A DNA stretch of 64,000 nt from Allohahella marinimesophila (GTDB lineage: Bacteria > Pseudomonadota > Gammaproteobacteria > Pseudomonadales > Oleiphilaceae). Shown here in pieces: positions 1 through 8,902 of this stretch (its first letter is position 1; every line of letters begins with the position of its first letter). A program made the translations under genes and the position numbers. The DNA lies in the NCBI RefSeq assembly GCF_039538005.1, contig NZ_BAABBO010000011.1, positions 248,001 to 312,000 on the forward strand, given 5' to 3'. The notes under the pieces were generated by a model. The model had not been told where the DNA came from. It worked only from the letters and a program-made list of their open reading frames with translations, and made no database searches.

Positions 1-1
1 T

Positions 2-1558
2 TATGTGTCGACTGATGGCGCCCTGGGAGTCACCTGTGCTCTGATTCCGCGGTCTACCGAAGGGGTCAAGGTAGGCGCCCGTCATATGCCGATAGGCGCA
101 GCCTTCATGAACGGACCGCTGTGGGGGGAGGATGTCTTCATTCCGCTGTCTTATGTCATTGGCGGCGAAGACTACATCGGCAAGGGCTGGATGATGCTGA
201 TGAACGCCTTGTCTGTCGGCCGGGCGATCTCGTTACCCTCGTTGGCCACTGGCGCGGGCAAGCTGGCCAGCCTGACGACTGGCGCTTATGCCAGGGTGCG
301 TGAGCAGTTCGGTGTGCCCGTGGGGTATTTCGAAGGCGTGGAGGAAGCCATGGCGCCAATCGCCGGCCTGACCTACCTGATGGACAGCGCCCGCAAGACC
401 ACCTCCAACTATGTCGATCTGGGCGAGAAGCCAGCGGTGCTGTCGGCTATCCTGAAGTATCACAATACCGAAATGATGCGCAGTGTAATGGGCCACACCA
501 TGGATGTTCATGCCGGTCGGGCGGTCATCAAGGGGCCCCGGAATTATATCGCCAGCGTGTACAAGACGATTCCGATCAGCATCACGGTGGAGGGCGCCAA
601 TATTCTCACCAGAAGTCTGATGATCTTCGGGCAGGGTGCCATTCGCTGTCATCCATATCTGTTCGAGGAAATGGAAACGGCGACGGCAGGCAATGTCGAG
701 GGCTTCGACGAGGCTTTTTTTGCCCATATGAATCGCAACGTGCAGCTGGTGGCCAGAGCGCTGGTTCATGGGCTCACTGGCGGAATGCTGAGTGAGACCA
801 GAGGCTATGAAGCGACTGATCGTTTCTATCGTGATATCAACCGTTTTGCGGCAGGTTTTGCATTGATTGCCGACTTCAGCCTGCTGCTGCTCGGTGGTGA
901 GCTGAAACGAAAAGAAAAACTGTCTGCGCGACTCGGCGATTGCCTCAGCCACCTCTATCTTGCCTCGACACTGCTCAAGCGCTATCAGGACGATGGCCGC
1001 CCAGTCGATGATCTGCCCCTTGTGGAATGGGGCATGGCGCATTGCATGTTCAGCTTCCAGACAGCCTTCTACGCGATTACCGGCAACTTTCCGAATCGCT
1101 TCATTGGTTGGACGGTGCGCCAGATGGTGTTCCCGTTTGGTCGTACCCAGAAGCGTCCGGACGACGAGTTGGAACATCGCGTGGTAGCCCTCATGCTAGA
1201 GCCGTCGGCTACGCGAAACCGCCTGGTAGACGGGGTCTACAGAAATGAGCGTCCCAATGATCCAACCGGTCGGGTAGAGCATGCCTTTCTACTCAAACTC
1301 AAGAGCAAGGACGAGGAAAAGAAAGTCCGCAAGGCCATCAAGTCAGGAGAGATCAATGCCGAGGTCAGTCTGGACGAACTGATACAGCAGGTTCTGGACA
1401 AGAAGGTGCTCACATCTGAAGAGGCCGCCCTTTACCGGGAGGCGCAGGCGGCAGCCGATGATGCGATCAAGGTCGATCATTTCTGGCCGGAGGAGGTTGA
1501 CGACTTCGGGTCGTCCGAAACCGTATCAGGAACTGAAAAGGACAGCGCGCTCGTATAA
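2..1558 (+). CDS. fadE: Acyl-CoA dehydrogenase FadE, 3' part (5' end outside window)
   Basis: The reading frame is open from the first full codon of the window, so this is the C-terminal ~518 residues of a protein that starts upstream. The sequence matches the long E. coli-type FadE family: the end of the acyl-CoA dehydrogenase middle domain (STDGALGVTCALIP), the alpha-helical C-terminal domain with GWMMLMNALSVGRAISLPS, and the extra C-terminal region (DUF1974) that marks FadE. FadE catalyses the first, FAD-dependent step of fatty acid beta-oxidation, forming trans-2-enoyl-CoA at the membrane. A host-attachment-type gene follows after 33 bp on the same strand. The GTG at 5 is only the first start-like codon in the frame, not a true start. 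Family call is firm. Confidence 0.95.
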   Translation, partial: YVSTDGALGVTCALIPRSTEGVKVGARHMPIGAAFMNGPLWGEDVFIPLSYVIGGEDYIGKGWMMLMNALSVGRAISLPSLATGAGKLASLTTGAYARVREQFGVPVGYFEGVEEAMAPIAGLTYLMDSARKTTSNYVDLGEKPAVLSAILKYHNTEMMRSVMGHTMDVHAGRAVIKGPRNYIASVYKTIPISITVEGANILTRSLMIFGQGAIRCHPYLFEEMETATAGNVEGFDEAFFAHMNRNVQLVARALVHGLTGGMLSETRGYEATDRFYRDINRFAAGFALIADFSLLLLGGELKRKEKLSARLGDCLSHLYLASTLLKRYQDDGRPVDDLPLVEWGMAHCMFSFQTAFYAITGNFPNRFIGWTVRQMVFPFGRTQKRPDDELEHRVVALMLEPSATRNRLVDGVYRNERPNDPTGRVEHAFLLKLKSKDEEKKVRKAIKSGEINAEVSLDELIQQVLDKKVLTSEEAALYREAQAAADDAIKVDHFWPEEVDDFGSSETVSGTEKDSALV

Positions 1559-1591
1559 CCGACAGTAAGCGACGAAAACAAAGGAGTCAGT

Positions 1592-2029
1592 ATGCAGACC
1601 ACGAGATGGGTAGTTGTTGCCAATCGCGAGAAAGCCAAGATCTATCAGCGCAACAAACAGGCGACAGAGATGGAGCTCATCGAGGAACTGGATTGTCCGG
1701 ATGCAAGATTGCATGAGCAGGAGCTCGCGAATGGTACTTTGGGAGAATCATTCGCGTCCGCCGGGGATGGTCAGCGAACCGTCCGGCCGGTACACACTGA
1801 GCATCAGAAGCTGCTTGTCGACTTCGCTGGCGACGTGGCCGAGAAACTGGAAAAAGGGCGCAAGGCACATCTGTTCGAGCATCTCGATGTCATTGCCGAT
1901 CCCGGATTTCTCGGTGCGCTCCGCGATAAGCTGGCCTCGCCAACCCTGCAGCTCATCGAAAAGGAAGTGAGCAAGAACGTGGTTGACGCCGAGCCGAAGG
2001 CCCTGCGAAAGTACCTCGTGGATGCTTGA
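1592..2029 (+). CDS. Host attachment (PF10116-type) protein
   Basis: This 145-residue protein opens with TRWVVVANREKAKIYQRN and has the HLFEHLDVIADPGFLGALRDKL block typical of the family annotated as 'protein required for attachment to host cells' (PF10116, related to the bacterial eRF1-like baeRF folds). The family name comes from Agrobacterium work; in free-living bacteria the real role is unknown, and an RNA/ribosome-related function is as likely as adhesion. There is no signal peptide or membrane segment, so it is cytoplasmic. An AAAGGAG ribosome-binding site precedes the ATG. It lies 33 bp after fadE and may be cotranscribed with it. Confidence 0.85.
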   Translation: MQTTRWVVVANREKAKIYQRNKQATEMELIEELDCPDARLHEQELANGTLGESFASAGDGQRTVRPVHTEHQKLLVDFAGDVAEKLEKGRKAHLFEHLDVIADPGFLGALRDKLASPTLQLIEKEVSKNVVDAEPKALRKYLVDA

Positions 2030-2114
2030 CGCGGCGCCAGACAATTAGCAGATCGTCAGTGACCACAGCCATAGACTTTCTTGGTCCAGGCCGTCATTCA
2101 ACCAGGAAGCCAAT

Positions 2115-3224
2115 ATGGTATTCAGTCGTGAGTCCTCAGTCCACGAGCCTGGCCAGAGCGGGCGTCGTTCGCCCATCTGGCTTCTCCTTGCCAGCGTTCT
2201 ACTTGTGTCAGCCTGTACCGGAACGGATGAAATGAAGCCAGACGACCTCCCTCCGCATCACACCGCCAAAGGCTTCCGTAACCTTCATATCGAGGATCCC
2301 GACAAGACCTTTTTCTCCTTTCTCAGAATGCGCCTTTTCGGTGAAACGAAGTGGGCCGATCATGAGGAGACTGCGGATCAGGTGCCTGTACAGCCCCTGC
2401 CACCTGAGCGTCTGGAGGCGGGTCATGATGACACCAGAATCAGCTGGCTGGGACACTCGACCTTCCTCATTCAACGTGGCGGCATCAATATCCTGACCGA
2501 TCCAGTGTTCAGTGACCGTGCGTCGCCATTGAGTTTCGCCGGGCCGGCACGCTACATAGCACATGTCATCGACTACAGTGAGCTGCCAAAAATCGATTAC
2601 GTAGTCATCAGTCACAACCATTACGACCATCTGGACGAACGGGCCGTGAGTCAGCTTGCAGAGCGCACCAGCGACAGCACGGTTTTTCTCGTGCCGCTAG
2701 GTCTCGGCAGCTGGATGACCGATGCTGTTGTGGATGCCGACAAGGTTCGCGAAATGGATTGGTGGGAGCAGACTGATTTCGGCAAGCTCTCGATTCAGGC
2801 GCAGCCATCACAGCACTGGTCTGCACGATCGCTGTTCGACAAGATGGAAAGCCTGTGGGCGAGCTGGCTGATCGATTTCGATGGCCACACCATCTGGTTC
2901 GCCGGCGACACCGGCTATAACGACAAGCAATTCAAGGAGATCGCCGAGCGTAGCCCGCCTATCAGGCTTGCGCTCATTCCTATCGGAGCCTACTCACCGC
3001 GCTGGTTCATGAAGTACTACCACGTCAACCCCGAGGAGGCCGTGTTGATGCATCAGGATCTGAAAGCCCAGCAGAGCATTGGCATGCACTGGGGCACCTT
3101 TCCGCTGACCGCAGAACCGCCGATGGAGCCGCTGCAGCGCCTGAAGGACGCAAGAGCTGCCGCAGGTATAGACGCGGAGACCTTCGGCACCATGGCGGTA
3201 GGCGAATCAAGAATCGTCAGATGA
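2115..3224 (+). CDS. NAPE-PLD/UlaG-like metallo-beta-lactamase-fold lipoprotein
   Basis: A 369-residue metallo-hydrolase. The N-terminus has a basic stretch, a hydrophobic segment (IWLLLASVLLVSAC) and a lipobox ending at a cysteine near residue 35, so the mature enzyme is predicted to be a lipoprotein facing the periplasm. The MBL fold follows: LGHSTFLI, the metal-binding SHNHYDHLD (HxHxDH), GDTGYND and a late MHWGTF histidine. This layout matches the family containing mammalian NAPE-phospholipase D and bacterial RomA/UlaG-like proteins; the substrate may be a phosphodiester or a lipid but cannot be read from sequence. The 3' end overlaps the convergent mutarotase gene by 18 bp. Confidence 0.85.
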   Translation: MVFSRESSVHEPGQSGRRSPIWLLLASVLLVSACTGTDEMKPDDLPPHHTAKGFRNLHIEDPDKTFFSFLRMRLFGETKWADHEETADQVPVQPLPPERLEAGHDDTRISWLGHSTFLIQRGGINILTDPVFSDRASPLSFAGPARYIAHVIDYSELPKIDYVVISHNHYDHLDERAVSQLAERTSDSTVFLVPLGLGSWMTDAVVDADKVREMDWWEQTDFGKLSIQAQPSQHWSARSLFDKMESLWASWLIDFDGHTIWFAGDTGYNDKQFKEIAERSPPIRLALIPIGAYSPRWFMKYYHVNPEEAVLMHQDLKAQQSIGMHWGTFPLTAEPPMEPLQRLKDARAAAGIDAETFGTMAVGESRIVR

Positions 3225-4106
3225 GGTCGACGTGATGGTCAGCTGCAGGCTCGACTGTTCGCCAGGCGCCACGGTAAAGACATCGTCGAGCACCCGCGCA
3301 GTTTCGATACACACCATGCTTCGGTAGCTTTCTGGTCCGAATTGCGACAGCCGCTGACTCTTGTCGATCCACGGGTTCCACACCACGGTCGATCGACTAC
3401 CGGGGGCGTTCAGTCTGATGCGCCGTCGCCAGCCTCTGTCGACCAGTGTCAGTTCAGGCGGGGTGTCCTGGTAGAGCCGGTCAGTCTCCTCGGAGAACGC
3501 TACCGAACCCGCCTGTTGATGTTGTGACCAGTTCGACAGGGCATCCACGTAATGGCAGCTGTCCAGACCATCGATATTGACTGCATCGATATCGCTCACC
3601 GGGAAATAGCTGTGTAAGGCCATACTGAGCGTGAAGGCAGTCCCGCCGGTGTTTTCGGTGATGAGTTCACAACTCAATTGGGTGCCGAAGCGATAACGAG
3701 CGCTCAACGCAATGCCATCTGGCGCCGATTCCAGGACCAGGCAGATCTCAGTGAATTCGTCGTGCTCATCGGCGCTCTGTAGTACCCAGTTGGCCGAGCG
3801 GGCGATACCATGGGCTTGAGTGGCTTGCCCTCCGATCAGGCCGGCAATGGACGCCTGAACTGCCGGCGGGTTCTTTCGAAGATCGCCGAACCATGGCCAG
3901 CAGACAGGTATGCCTTGGCGAAGAGGCTCTCCAGGCGCCCACACCAGGTCCGGATTGTGCCAGAGCACGGGCCGCTCGCCAGTTGGCTGAAACGACATGA
4001 CCTGACCACCGAGCAGCGACACCAGCGCAGTGCACTCCCGCCGCCTGATTTGCAGGGCGGCGACACCATTGAAACTTGTTTTATTGATACTGAACAGATC
4101 AGACAT
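3207..4106 (-). CDS. D-hexose-6-phosphate mutarotase (YeaD family)
   Basis: A 299-residue aldose 1-epimerase-superfamily enzyme of the YeaD type, which interconverts alpha and beta anomers of hexose 6-phosphates. Visible hallmarks are LLGGQVMSFQP, GIPVCWPWFGD, the QAHGIAR histidine, the second histidine in LHSYFPV, and the catalytic glutamate in CIETARV near the C-terminus. Length is normal for the family. It is cytoplasmic, with no signal peptide. It lies 18 bp downstream of a diguanylate cyclase gene on the same strand, so the two are probably cotranscribed, although no functional link between them is obvious. Confidence 0.93.
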   Translation of the reverse strand: MSDLFSINKTSFNGVAALQIRRRECTALVSLLGGQVMSFQPTGERPVLWHNPDLVWAPGEPLRQGIPVCWPWFGDLRKNPPAVQASIAGLIGGQATQAHGIARSANWVLQSADEHDEFTEICLVLESAPDGIALSARYRFGTQLSCELITENTGGTAFTLSMALHSYFPVSDIDAVNIDGLDSCHYVDALSNWSQHQQAGSVAFSEETDRLYQDTPPELTLVDRGWRRRIRLNAPGSRSTVVWNPWIDKSQRLSQFGPESYRSMVCIETARVLDDVFTVAPGEQSSLQLTITSTSSDDS

Positions 4107-4124
4107 TCAGACCCTCTGTCTTTG

Positions 4125-5159
4125 TTATGAATTGGCTTGCTCAATATCTTCGAACATGACGACCTGATTGCGTCCGCCGGCTTTGGCTGCATAGAGCGCC
4201 TTGTCTGCCCGCTGAATCCAGCGCTCTGCGTCATCGTTCGGACGCAGCAGGGAAGCGCCTATCGACACGGTTATTGGCGCATTATCTGCGGGAGATTTCA
4301 GCTCATCAGCAACAAGACGGCACAATACGGTGGCGACATGAAGCATGTTGTCGTGTTGCACATTGGCCAGTACGAGTACAAATTCCTCACCGCCATATCG
4401 AAACAGCCGATCTTCCTTGCGCAGTGACTCGCTCATCAATTCAGTAAAGTCCTTGAGCGCGGCATCCCCTGCATCATGACCGGCGGTATCGTTGACATGC
4501 TTGAAATGGTCGAGGTCGAGCAAAAGCAGACCGAAAGGTATGCCAAAGCGCTGATAATGGGCAAATACCAGCTCAAGCTCCTGGTCCAGCGCGCGCCGAT
4601 TTCCAATGCCTGTGAGCGAGTCAGTCAGTGAAGTCTGCTCGAGCCAGCTCCGCTGCATATCGCTTCTGTATATGATGATGAAGGTAAAGCCGAACGTTGC
4701 CAAAGCGGACATGACGAAAGGAATGGTCTCATCATAAGTCGACAGCTCGCTCAGGAACAGTACCATGCCCATGGCTACGACGTTCAGCAAAAGTGCCCAC
4801 TTGGCCCGCAGCATGCCGAAGTTGAACACCACCATCGCAAAGTACCAGTAGAGCCCCGGCGCACCGAGGCTCGGTATCATCACCACGAGGCCGCCGCTGA
4901 CCATGAGTGCCAACACCACCGCAGGCGGTTCTATGTTGTCCGTCATCCAGGCGTAAATTGCCGCCCCCGTTACTGTCAGCATCAGGATGAGGTCGACGAT
5001 GGCGACGAAAATATTCCCCGAAAAAAGGCGGAAAAGAATGATCGGCCCGATACCCACGAAGGCAAACACGCTCAGGCCCATGATGAGTGACAGCTTGTAG
5101 TTGCTCTGCAAACGCCGCTTGACGCCCTGGAATCGGCTGGTCTCTGTACCTGTTATCAT
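4125..5159 (-). CDS. Membrane-bound diguanylate cyclase (GGDEF)
   Basis: This 344-residue protein has roughly five to six hydrophobic segments in residues 25-165 and a C-terminal GGDEF domain starting at LTDSLTGIGNRRALD. The signature is RYGGEEF, an active form, and the Mg-binding LLDLDHFKHVND is intact. An inhibitory I-site (RKED, RxxD) sits at the expected spacing just before the signature, so the enzyme should be product-inhibited by c-di-GMP. The N-terminal sensor has no recognised name here. It is the first gene of a two-gene unit with the mutarotase and is divergent from the glycosyltransferase gene at 5296. Confidence 0.93.
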   Translation of the reverse strand: MITGTETSRFQGVKRRLQSNYKLSLIMGLSVFAFVGIGPIILFRLFSGNIFVAIVDLILMLTVTGAAIYAWMTDNIEPPAVVLALMVSGGLVVMIPSLGAPGLYWYFAMVVFNFGMLRAKWALLLNVVAMGMVLFLSELSTYDETIPFVMSALATFGFTFIIIYRSDMQRSWLEQTSLTDSLTGIGNRRALDQELELVFAHYQRFGIPFGLLLLDLDHFKHVNDTAGHDAGDAALKDFTELMSESLRKEDRLFRYGGEEFVLVLANVQHDNMLHVATVLCRLVADELKSPADNAPITVSIGASLLRPNDDAERWIQRADKALYAAKAGGRNQVVMFEDIEQANS

Positions 5160-5191
5160 TGTTTTTGCGAACTCTCCACGAGACGTGCTGA

Positions 5192-5204
5192 CTATACAGT
5201 ATAG
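5192..5204. promoter_or_regulatory. 13-bp palindrome in a divergent promoter region
   Basis: CTATACAGTATAG is a perfect inverted repeat around a central base. It lies 33 bp upstream of the diguanylate cyclase ATG and about 92 bp upstream of the divergent glycosyltransferase. It may be an operator, or it may contain -10-like TATA elements for either direction. No regulator can be assigned. Confidence 0.35.
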
Positions 5205-5295
5205 CCGAGACGCCTGTTCTCACAGCCAAGCTGGTTGTCACCTGCCGCTTTACTGAGGCATCCTAGAGGCAATTCGGCCGTATAGATCTCATTGC

Positions 5296-6321
5296 ATGCG
5301 AATTCTCCATATTGCTCATCAACAACTTCGAAAGTATGGGCACCTGCGGGTGAGCTGGGCTCAGAAACTGTATTTTGGTCTGATCCGCAATGGCTGGCTG
5401 GTGCAGTCTTTCAGCGAGCGTGACGTCGCAGCATTTGAAGCACCTTTTGGAATACGAGACCTTGGCCACAAGAAGGCCAACAAGCGTCTGCTGCAGACGA
5501 TTGAGGCCTTCGAGCCGGACCTCATCATAATCGGCCACGCCGACATCATTACCAACGAAACGCTTGAGCAGGCCAGGGTATTGCGGCCAGGTCTCGTGAT
5601 TGCAGGTTGTAATAACGATCCGTTGTTCGTGCCAGTAAATGCCGAGAAGATCAGGCACCGATGCAAGGTGGTAGATGCGATGTTCGTGTCTACCGGTGAA
5701 CGTGAATTGCAGCAGTTTTCTGGAGATCGCGCGCGGCTCTGGCATATGCCCAACCCGGTCGACGAAGCGATCGATGTCTACGATGCTTCCAGCAGGAGCG
5801 CACTCGTCAACGATCTCGTGTTCTGCAGTAAGGAAACGGCGCATACCCAGCGCGGAGCGGTAGTGAAATATCTGCTGGATCATCTACCGGATGATTTCAG
5901 CTTTCTCACGCCGGGTAGTTTCGGTGAGCCTGGTGTGTGGGGGCGGGACTACGAACGAGTGCTGGCTGAAAGCAAGATGGGGCTGAACCTTAATCGCCAG
6001 GAGGGGCTGCACTGGTATTCCTCTGCACGCATGGCGCAGCTGGCCGGCAACGGGCTGCTCACCTTCACCCATGGCAGCGGCGATTTCCAGTCACTGTTTC
6101 CTGAAGAAACACTGGTGTATTTCAATTCGCGGGAAGAACTGCTGCAAAAGCTGATCGAGTTTCATCGGGATGACGCGAAAAGGCGTGACTGGGCAGCGCG
6201 GACCCGACAGTTTTTCCACGCGCATATCAACAGTAATCTCTACGCCAGCTACATTGTGGAAGCCGCCATGCAGCGCCCGCTGTCTCACGACTACGTCTGG
6301 CATGGTCAACATGAACGATAG
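5296..6321 (+). CDS. CgeB-like glycosyltransferase family protein
   Basis: A 341-residue cytoplasmic protein starting MRILHIAHQQLRKYGHLRVS. The layout resembles GT-B glycosyltransferases with a CgeB-type C-terminal half: a first Rossmann-like domain (FEPDLIIIGHAD), then the nucleotide-sugar half with MGLNLNRQEGLHWYSSARM and a glycine-rich NGLLTFTHGSGDF. The donor and acceptor are unknown. The following yrbL-like gene starts inside its 3' end and in turn overlaps a GT4 gene, so the three are likely translated together as a glycoconjugate-modifying unit. Confidence 0.8.
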   Translation: MRILHIAHQQLRKYGHLRVSWAQKLYFGLIRNGWLVQSFSERDVAAFEAPFGIRDLGHKKANKRLLQTIEAFEPDLIIIGHADIITNETLEQARVLRPGLVIAGCNNDPLFVPVNAEKIRHRCKVVDAMFVSTGERELQQFSGDRARLWHMPNPVDEAIDVYDASSRSALVNDLVFCSKETAHTQRGAVVKYLLDHLPDDFSFLTPGSFGEPGVWGRDYERVLAESKMGLNLNRQEGLHWYSSARMAQLAGNGLLTFTHGSGDFQSLFPEETLVYFNSREELLQKLIEFHRDDAKRRDWAARTRQFFHAHINSNLYASYIVEAAMQRPLSHDYVWHGQHER

Positions 6322-7063
6322 CCCGACGCCGATGCCGAAACTCGATCTAGGCCCTGAAGACAATGCCTTTGCCCAGGGCGGCAACAGGCTGTGCTTCATT
6401 CATCCAGATGATCCCGTGAAATGTGTGAAGACGCTGCGCAAGGATCGGCTGCCCGAGCTCAAGCAGAAAGAGAAGGGTCTGAAGGGGCGACTGAGAAAAC
6501 GCTCCTCTTTCGACGATAATCAGCAGGAGTACTCTACCTTCCTGCGTATCGCTGATCTCTACGGGCCCTCAGCCCTGAAGTTTATTCCACGCTGTTACGG
6601 CATGGTGGCTACCAATCACGGCCCAGGGTTGGTCACCGATCTCATTCGCGACTTCGATGGGGCTATCAGCATGACCTTGAAACAGTATGTCTGGATCCAT
6701 GGCGACACCCCTCGGGTCAAGAACTGCATCGCTGCGTTTCAGCAGAGCTGGGAAAGTATCGGTCTGCCTTCTAGAAATCTGCTATTGCACAACATCGTGG
6801 TGCAGCTTTCAGCGCCAGATGTGATCTGTCGACTCGTGGTCATCGATGGTCTGGGATGGGCCGATGTACTGCCTTTTGGTTGGTGGTCCCGGACGCTGGC
6901 TCGTGCAAAAGCCGCCCGTAAGGCCGAGCGGCTGAACGAGGCCATAGAGGCGCTTCTCGACATCAGGCGTACCAACGGGGAATGGGGCTATCACGGCTGG
7001 ATGGAGCCAGCACAGCGCTACGCTGGCGTCGGTGAAAGGCCGGCAAGCGAGCAGGAGAAGTGA
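6302..7063 (+). CDS. YrbL-like kinase-fold protein (PF10707)
   Basis: About 253 residues. I chose the ATG at 6302 (another ATG is at 6311) because the frame upstream lies within the previous gene; either choice overlaps that gene's end by 11-20 bp. The sequence matches the YrbL family (PhoP-regulated protein YrbL, protein-kinase-like fold): an N-terminal lobe with RLCFIHPDDPVKCVKTLR as a likely lysine site, the hinge-like GPGLVTDLIRDFDG, and the late RNLLLHNIVV and VVIDGLG, which replace the usual HxD and DFG loops. Placement between two glycosyltransferases suggests a sugar or lipid-A-core kinase-like role; this is inference. The 3' end overlaps the next gene by 4 bp. Confidence 0.8.
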   Translation: MVNMNDSPTPMPKLDLGPEDNAFAQGGNRLCFIHPDDPVKCVKTLRKDRLPELKQKEKGLKGRLRKRSSFDDNQQEYSTFLRIADLYGPSALKFIPRCYGMVATNHGPGLVTDLIRDFDGAISMTLKQYVWIHGDTPRVKNCIAAFQQSWESIGLPSRNLLLHNIVVQLSAPDVICRLVVIDGLGWADVLPFGWWSRTLARAKAARKAERLNEAIEALLDIRRTNGEWGYHGWMEPAQRYAGVGERPASEQEK

Positions 7064-8157
7064 CAGTGAGTGGTCAGCAGGGTCGGATGCGCGTAGCTCA
7101 GGTATTGGCTGGAGCGCCTATCGGTGGCGCAGAAAATTTCTACACTCGCCTGGTATGTGCTCTGCAGACCGACGCCCAGCTGGATCAATGCGCCTTTACT
7201 CGCAGTAACGATTATAGGGAAGCGCAACTGGCTGCAGCTGGCGTGCCCGTGAGCCTGCATCGGCTCGGAGGCAAACTGGACCTGCTGGGGCATCGACAAT
7301 ATCGAAAGGCGCTGATCGACTGGCGCCCGGATATCGTCGCTACCTATATGAATCGCGCTTCAGGCCTGACGCCAAACAGCCGAAGTGGCTTCGACCCCAA
7401 TGCCTCGCCAGATTCTGGTCAGGACTACACCCTGGTGGCGCGGCTTGGGCATTATTATGATCTCAAATACTATCGCCATTGCGACTACTGGATCGGTATC
7501 GCCAAGGGTATCTGCCAACATATGATTGATGGCGGGTTTCCGGCTGAACGGGTTTTTCATATTCCCAATTTCGTCGACGAGACATTGGTCCCGGCGCTGG
7601 ATCGGCAGTCCCTCGATGCGGACGGTGGCCAGCCGGTTCTGCTGGCAGTGGGCCGGCTGCATGTGAACAAGGGTTTCGATACCCTGATCAGGGCACTGCA
7701 AGACGTGCCCGGAGTCATGCTCTGGTTGGCGGGCGACGGGCCTGAGCGCCTGTCGCTGGAAGCGCTGACCGCAGAGCTCAATCTGACTAATCGGGTACGC
7801 TTTCTCGGTTGGCGAAGAGACATCAATGCATTGATGCGAACGGCAGATGTCTTCGTATGCCCGTCCCGACACGAGGGGCTTGGTAGCATCATCGGTGAGG
7901 CCTGGTTCAACCGCGTACCCATTGCTGCCACGCGATCGCAAGGCCCATCAGAACTGATTGAACATGGCCGAACCGGATTGTTGAGTGATATCGATGATAT
8001 TGATGCGCTGGCCAGCCATCTCAGACAGTTGTTCGAGCAGCCGGCTCTCCGTCAGACCCTGGTCGAAGCCGGGGCTGAGGAGTACGACAGGTACTATGCC
8101 AGGTCGATCGTCACGAAACAGTACAGTGAGTTATATCGCCGCCTCAGAGATCGTTAG
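7060..8157 (+). CDS. Family 4 glycosyltransferase
   Basis: This 365-residue GT-B enzyme starts at a GTG that overlaps the previous stop codon (GTGA); GTG 7066 is an equally possible start. The N-terminal acceptor half has the motif GAPIGGAENFYTRLV, and the C-terminal donor half has LLAVGRLHVNKGFDTLIRAL, the FLGWRRDINALM block, and the GT4 E-x7-E signature region (CPSRHEGLGSIIGEAW). The likely product is a cell-surface oligosaccharide such as lipopolysaccharide core, but sugar and linkage cannot be told. It is the third gene of the coupled glycosyltransferase/YrbL unit. Confidence 0.9.
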   Translation: MTVSGQQGRMRVAQVLAGAPIGGAENFYTRLVCALQTDAQLDQCAFTRSNDYREAQLAAAGVPVSLHRLGGKLDLLGHRQYRKALIDWRPDIVATYMNRASGLTPNSRSGFDPNASPDSGQDYTLVARLGHYYDLKYYRHCDYWIGIAKGICQHMIDGGFPAERVFHIPNFVDETLVPALDRQSLDADGGQPVLLAVGRLHVNKGFDTLIRALQDVPGVMLWLAGDGPERLSLEALTAELNLTNRVRFLGWRRDINALMRTADVFVCPSRHEGLGSIIGEAWFNRVPIAATRSQGPSELIEHGRTGLLSDIDDIDALASHLRQLFEQPALRQTLVEAGAEEYDRYYARSIVTKQYSELYRRLRDR

Positions 8158-8349
8158 AGAGTTGTGCCTAGCCAGAGCCATAGCCTGCCGGTGTCGACCT
8201 TGCCAGCGTTGTCGTCTTCAGCTGAATAGGTGACAGCCAGGTGTGCTTGCGCCAGCGCAGTCGCAACGGCACTATGTTCAGCCGCAACCAACAGCTTTGG
8301 TCTGGCGGCGAAGATAACCTCAGAAAAATGAAAAATCGAAAAGGAATGG

Positions 8350-8844
8350 ATGATGAGTCAGTCGAGGAAAGCGGTTTACCCCTTCAGTGTTGAGACTGCG
8401 ATGCAGTATTTCACGGATGCAGACTATACGCGCACTAAGTACGCGGCGCTTGGTGCAGAAGATGTGAATCTCAAGCCAGTCGAAAAGTCCGGCAGCACGG
8501 TCATCGTGTCCAATGAGCGTTCAGTGCCGGTTGAAGTACCGTCCTTCGCGAAGAAGTTCATCAGCCCCATGAGCAAGGTCTCGCAGAAAGATACCTATGA
8601 GACCAGTGGCCAGGGTTATCAGGGTAACTGGCGCATAGACATGAAAGGAGCGCCTGTAGTGGCCTCGGGTAAGATCAGTCTCATGCCGACCGCTGACGGC
8701 AAGGGTTGCGAGCATGAAGTCAGTGCGGATATCGACGTGTCGGTGCCGCTGGTAGGCAAGAAGATTGCAGCGGCGCTGATTGGCGACACACTGGATGCCA
8801 TCGAAGCAGAGCTCGCTTACAACAAGGCGAATATTCCTGCCTGA
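8350..8844 (+). CDS. DUF2505 (SRPBCC/START-fold) protein
   Basis: A 164-residue protein with the DUF2505 pattern (PF10698): YPFSVETAMQYFTDADYTRTKYAALGAEDV at the N-terminus, then the beta-rich middle and a C-terminal helix (VGKKIAAALIGDTLDAIEAE). The fold is related to polyketide cyclase/START lipid-binding domains, so it may bind a hydrophobic ligand; no member function is established that I can cite. It has no signal peptide. AAGGA precedes two adjacent ATG codons (8350 and 8353). It stands alone after a 192-bp gap in which I see no gene. Confidence 0.85.
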   Translation: MMSQSRKAVYPFSVETAMQYFTDADYTRTKYAALGAEDVNLKPVEKSGSTVIVSNERSVPVEVPSFAKKFISPMSKVSQKDTYETSGQGYQGNWRIDMKGAPVVASGKISLMPTADGKGCEHEVSADIDVSVPLVGKKIAAALIGDTLDAIEAELAYNKANIPA

Positions 8845-8902
8845 TGGCGGCGGTCAGGCTATTGACCGGCAATGAGAAGAGGTAAGGCCGAATAGGCAGC
8901 TC

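Noticed and set aside
233..1177. Minus-strand 314-codon open frame opposite fadE
   Set aside because: It is the mirror of a strongly conserved FadE frame; its translation shows no family motif and codons are set by fadE.
7360..7941. Minus-strand 193-codon frame inside the GT4 gene
   Set aside because: Shadow of a clear glycosyltransferase; no motifs and no ribosome-binding site.
8851..8868. CGGTCA/TGACCG hairpin after the DUF2505 gene
   Set aside because: Short 6-bp stem with no T-run and a cotranscribed gene right after; not a convincing terminator.
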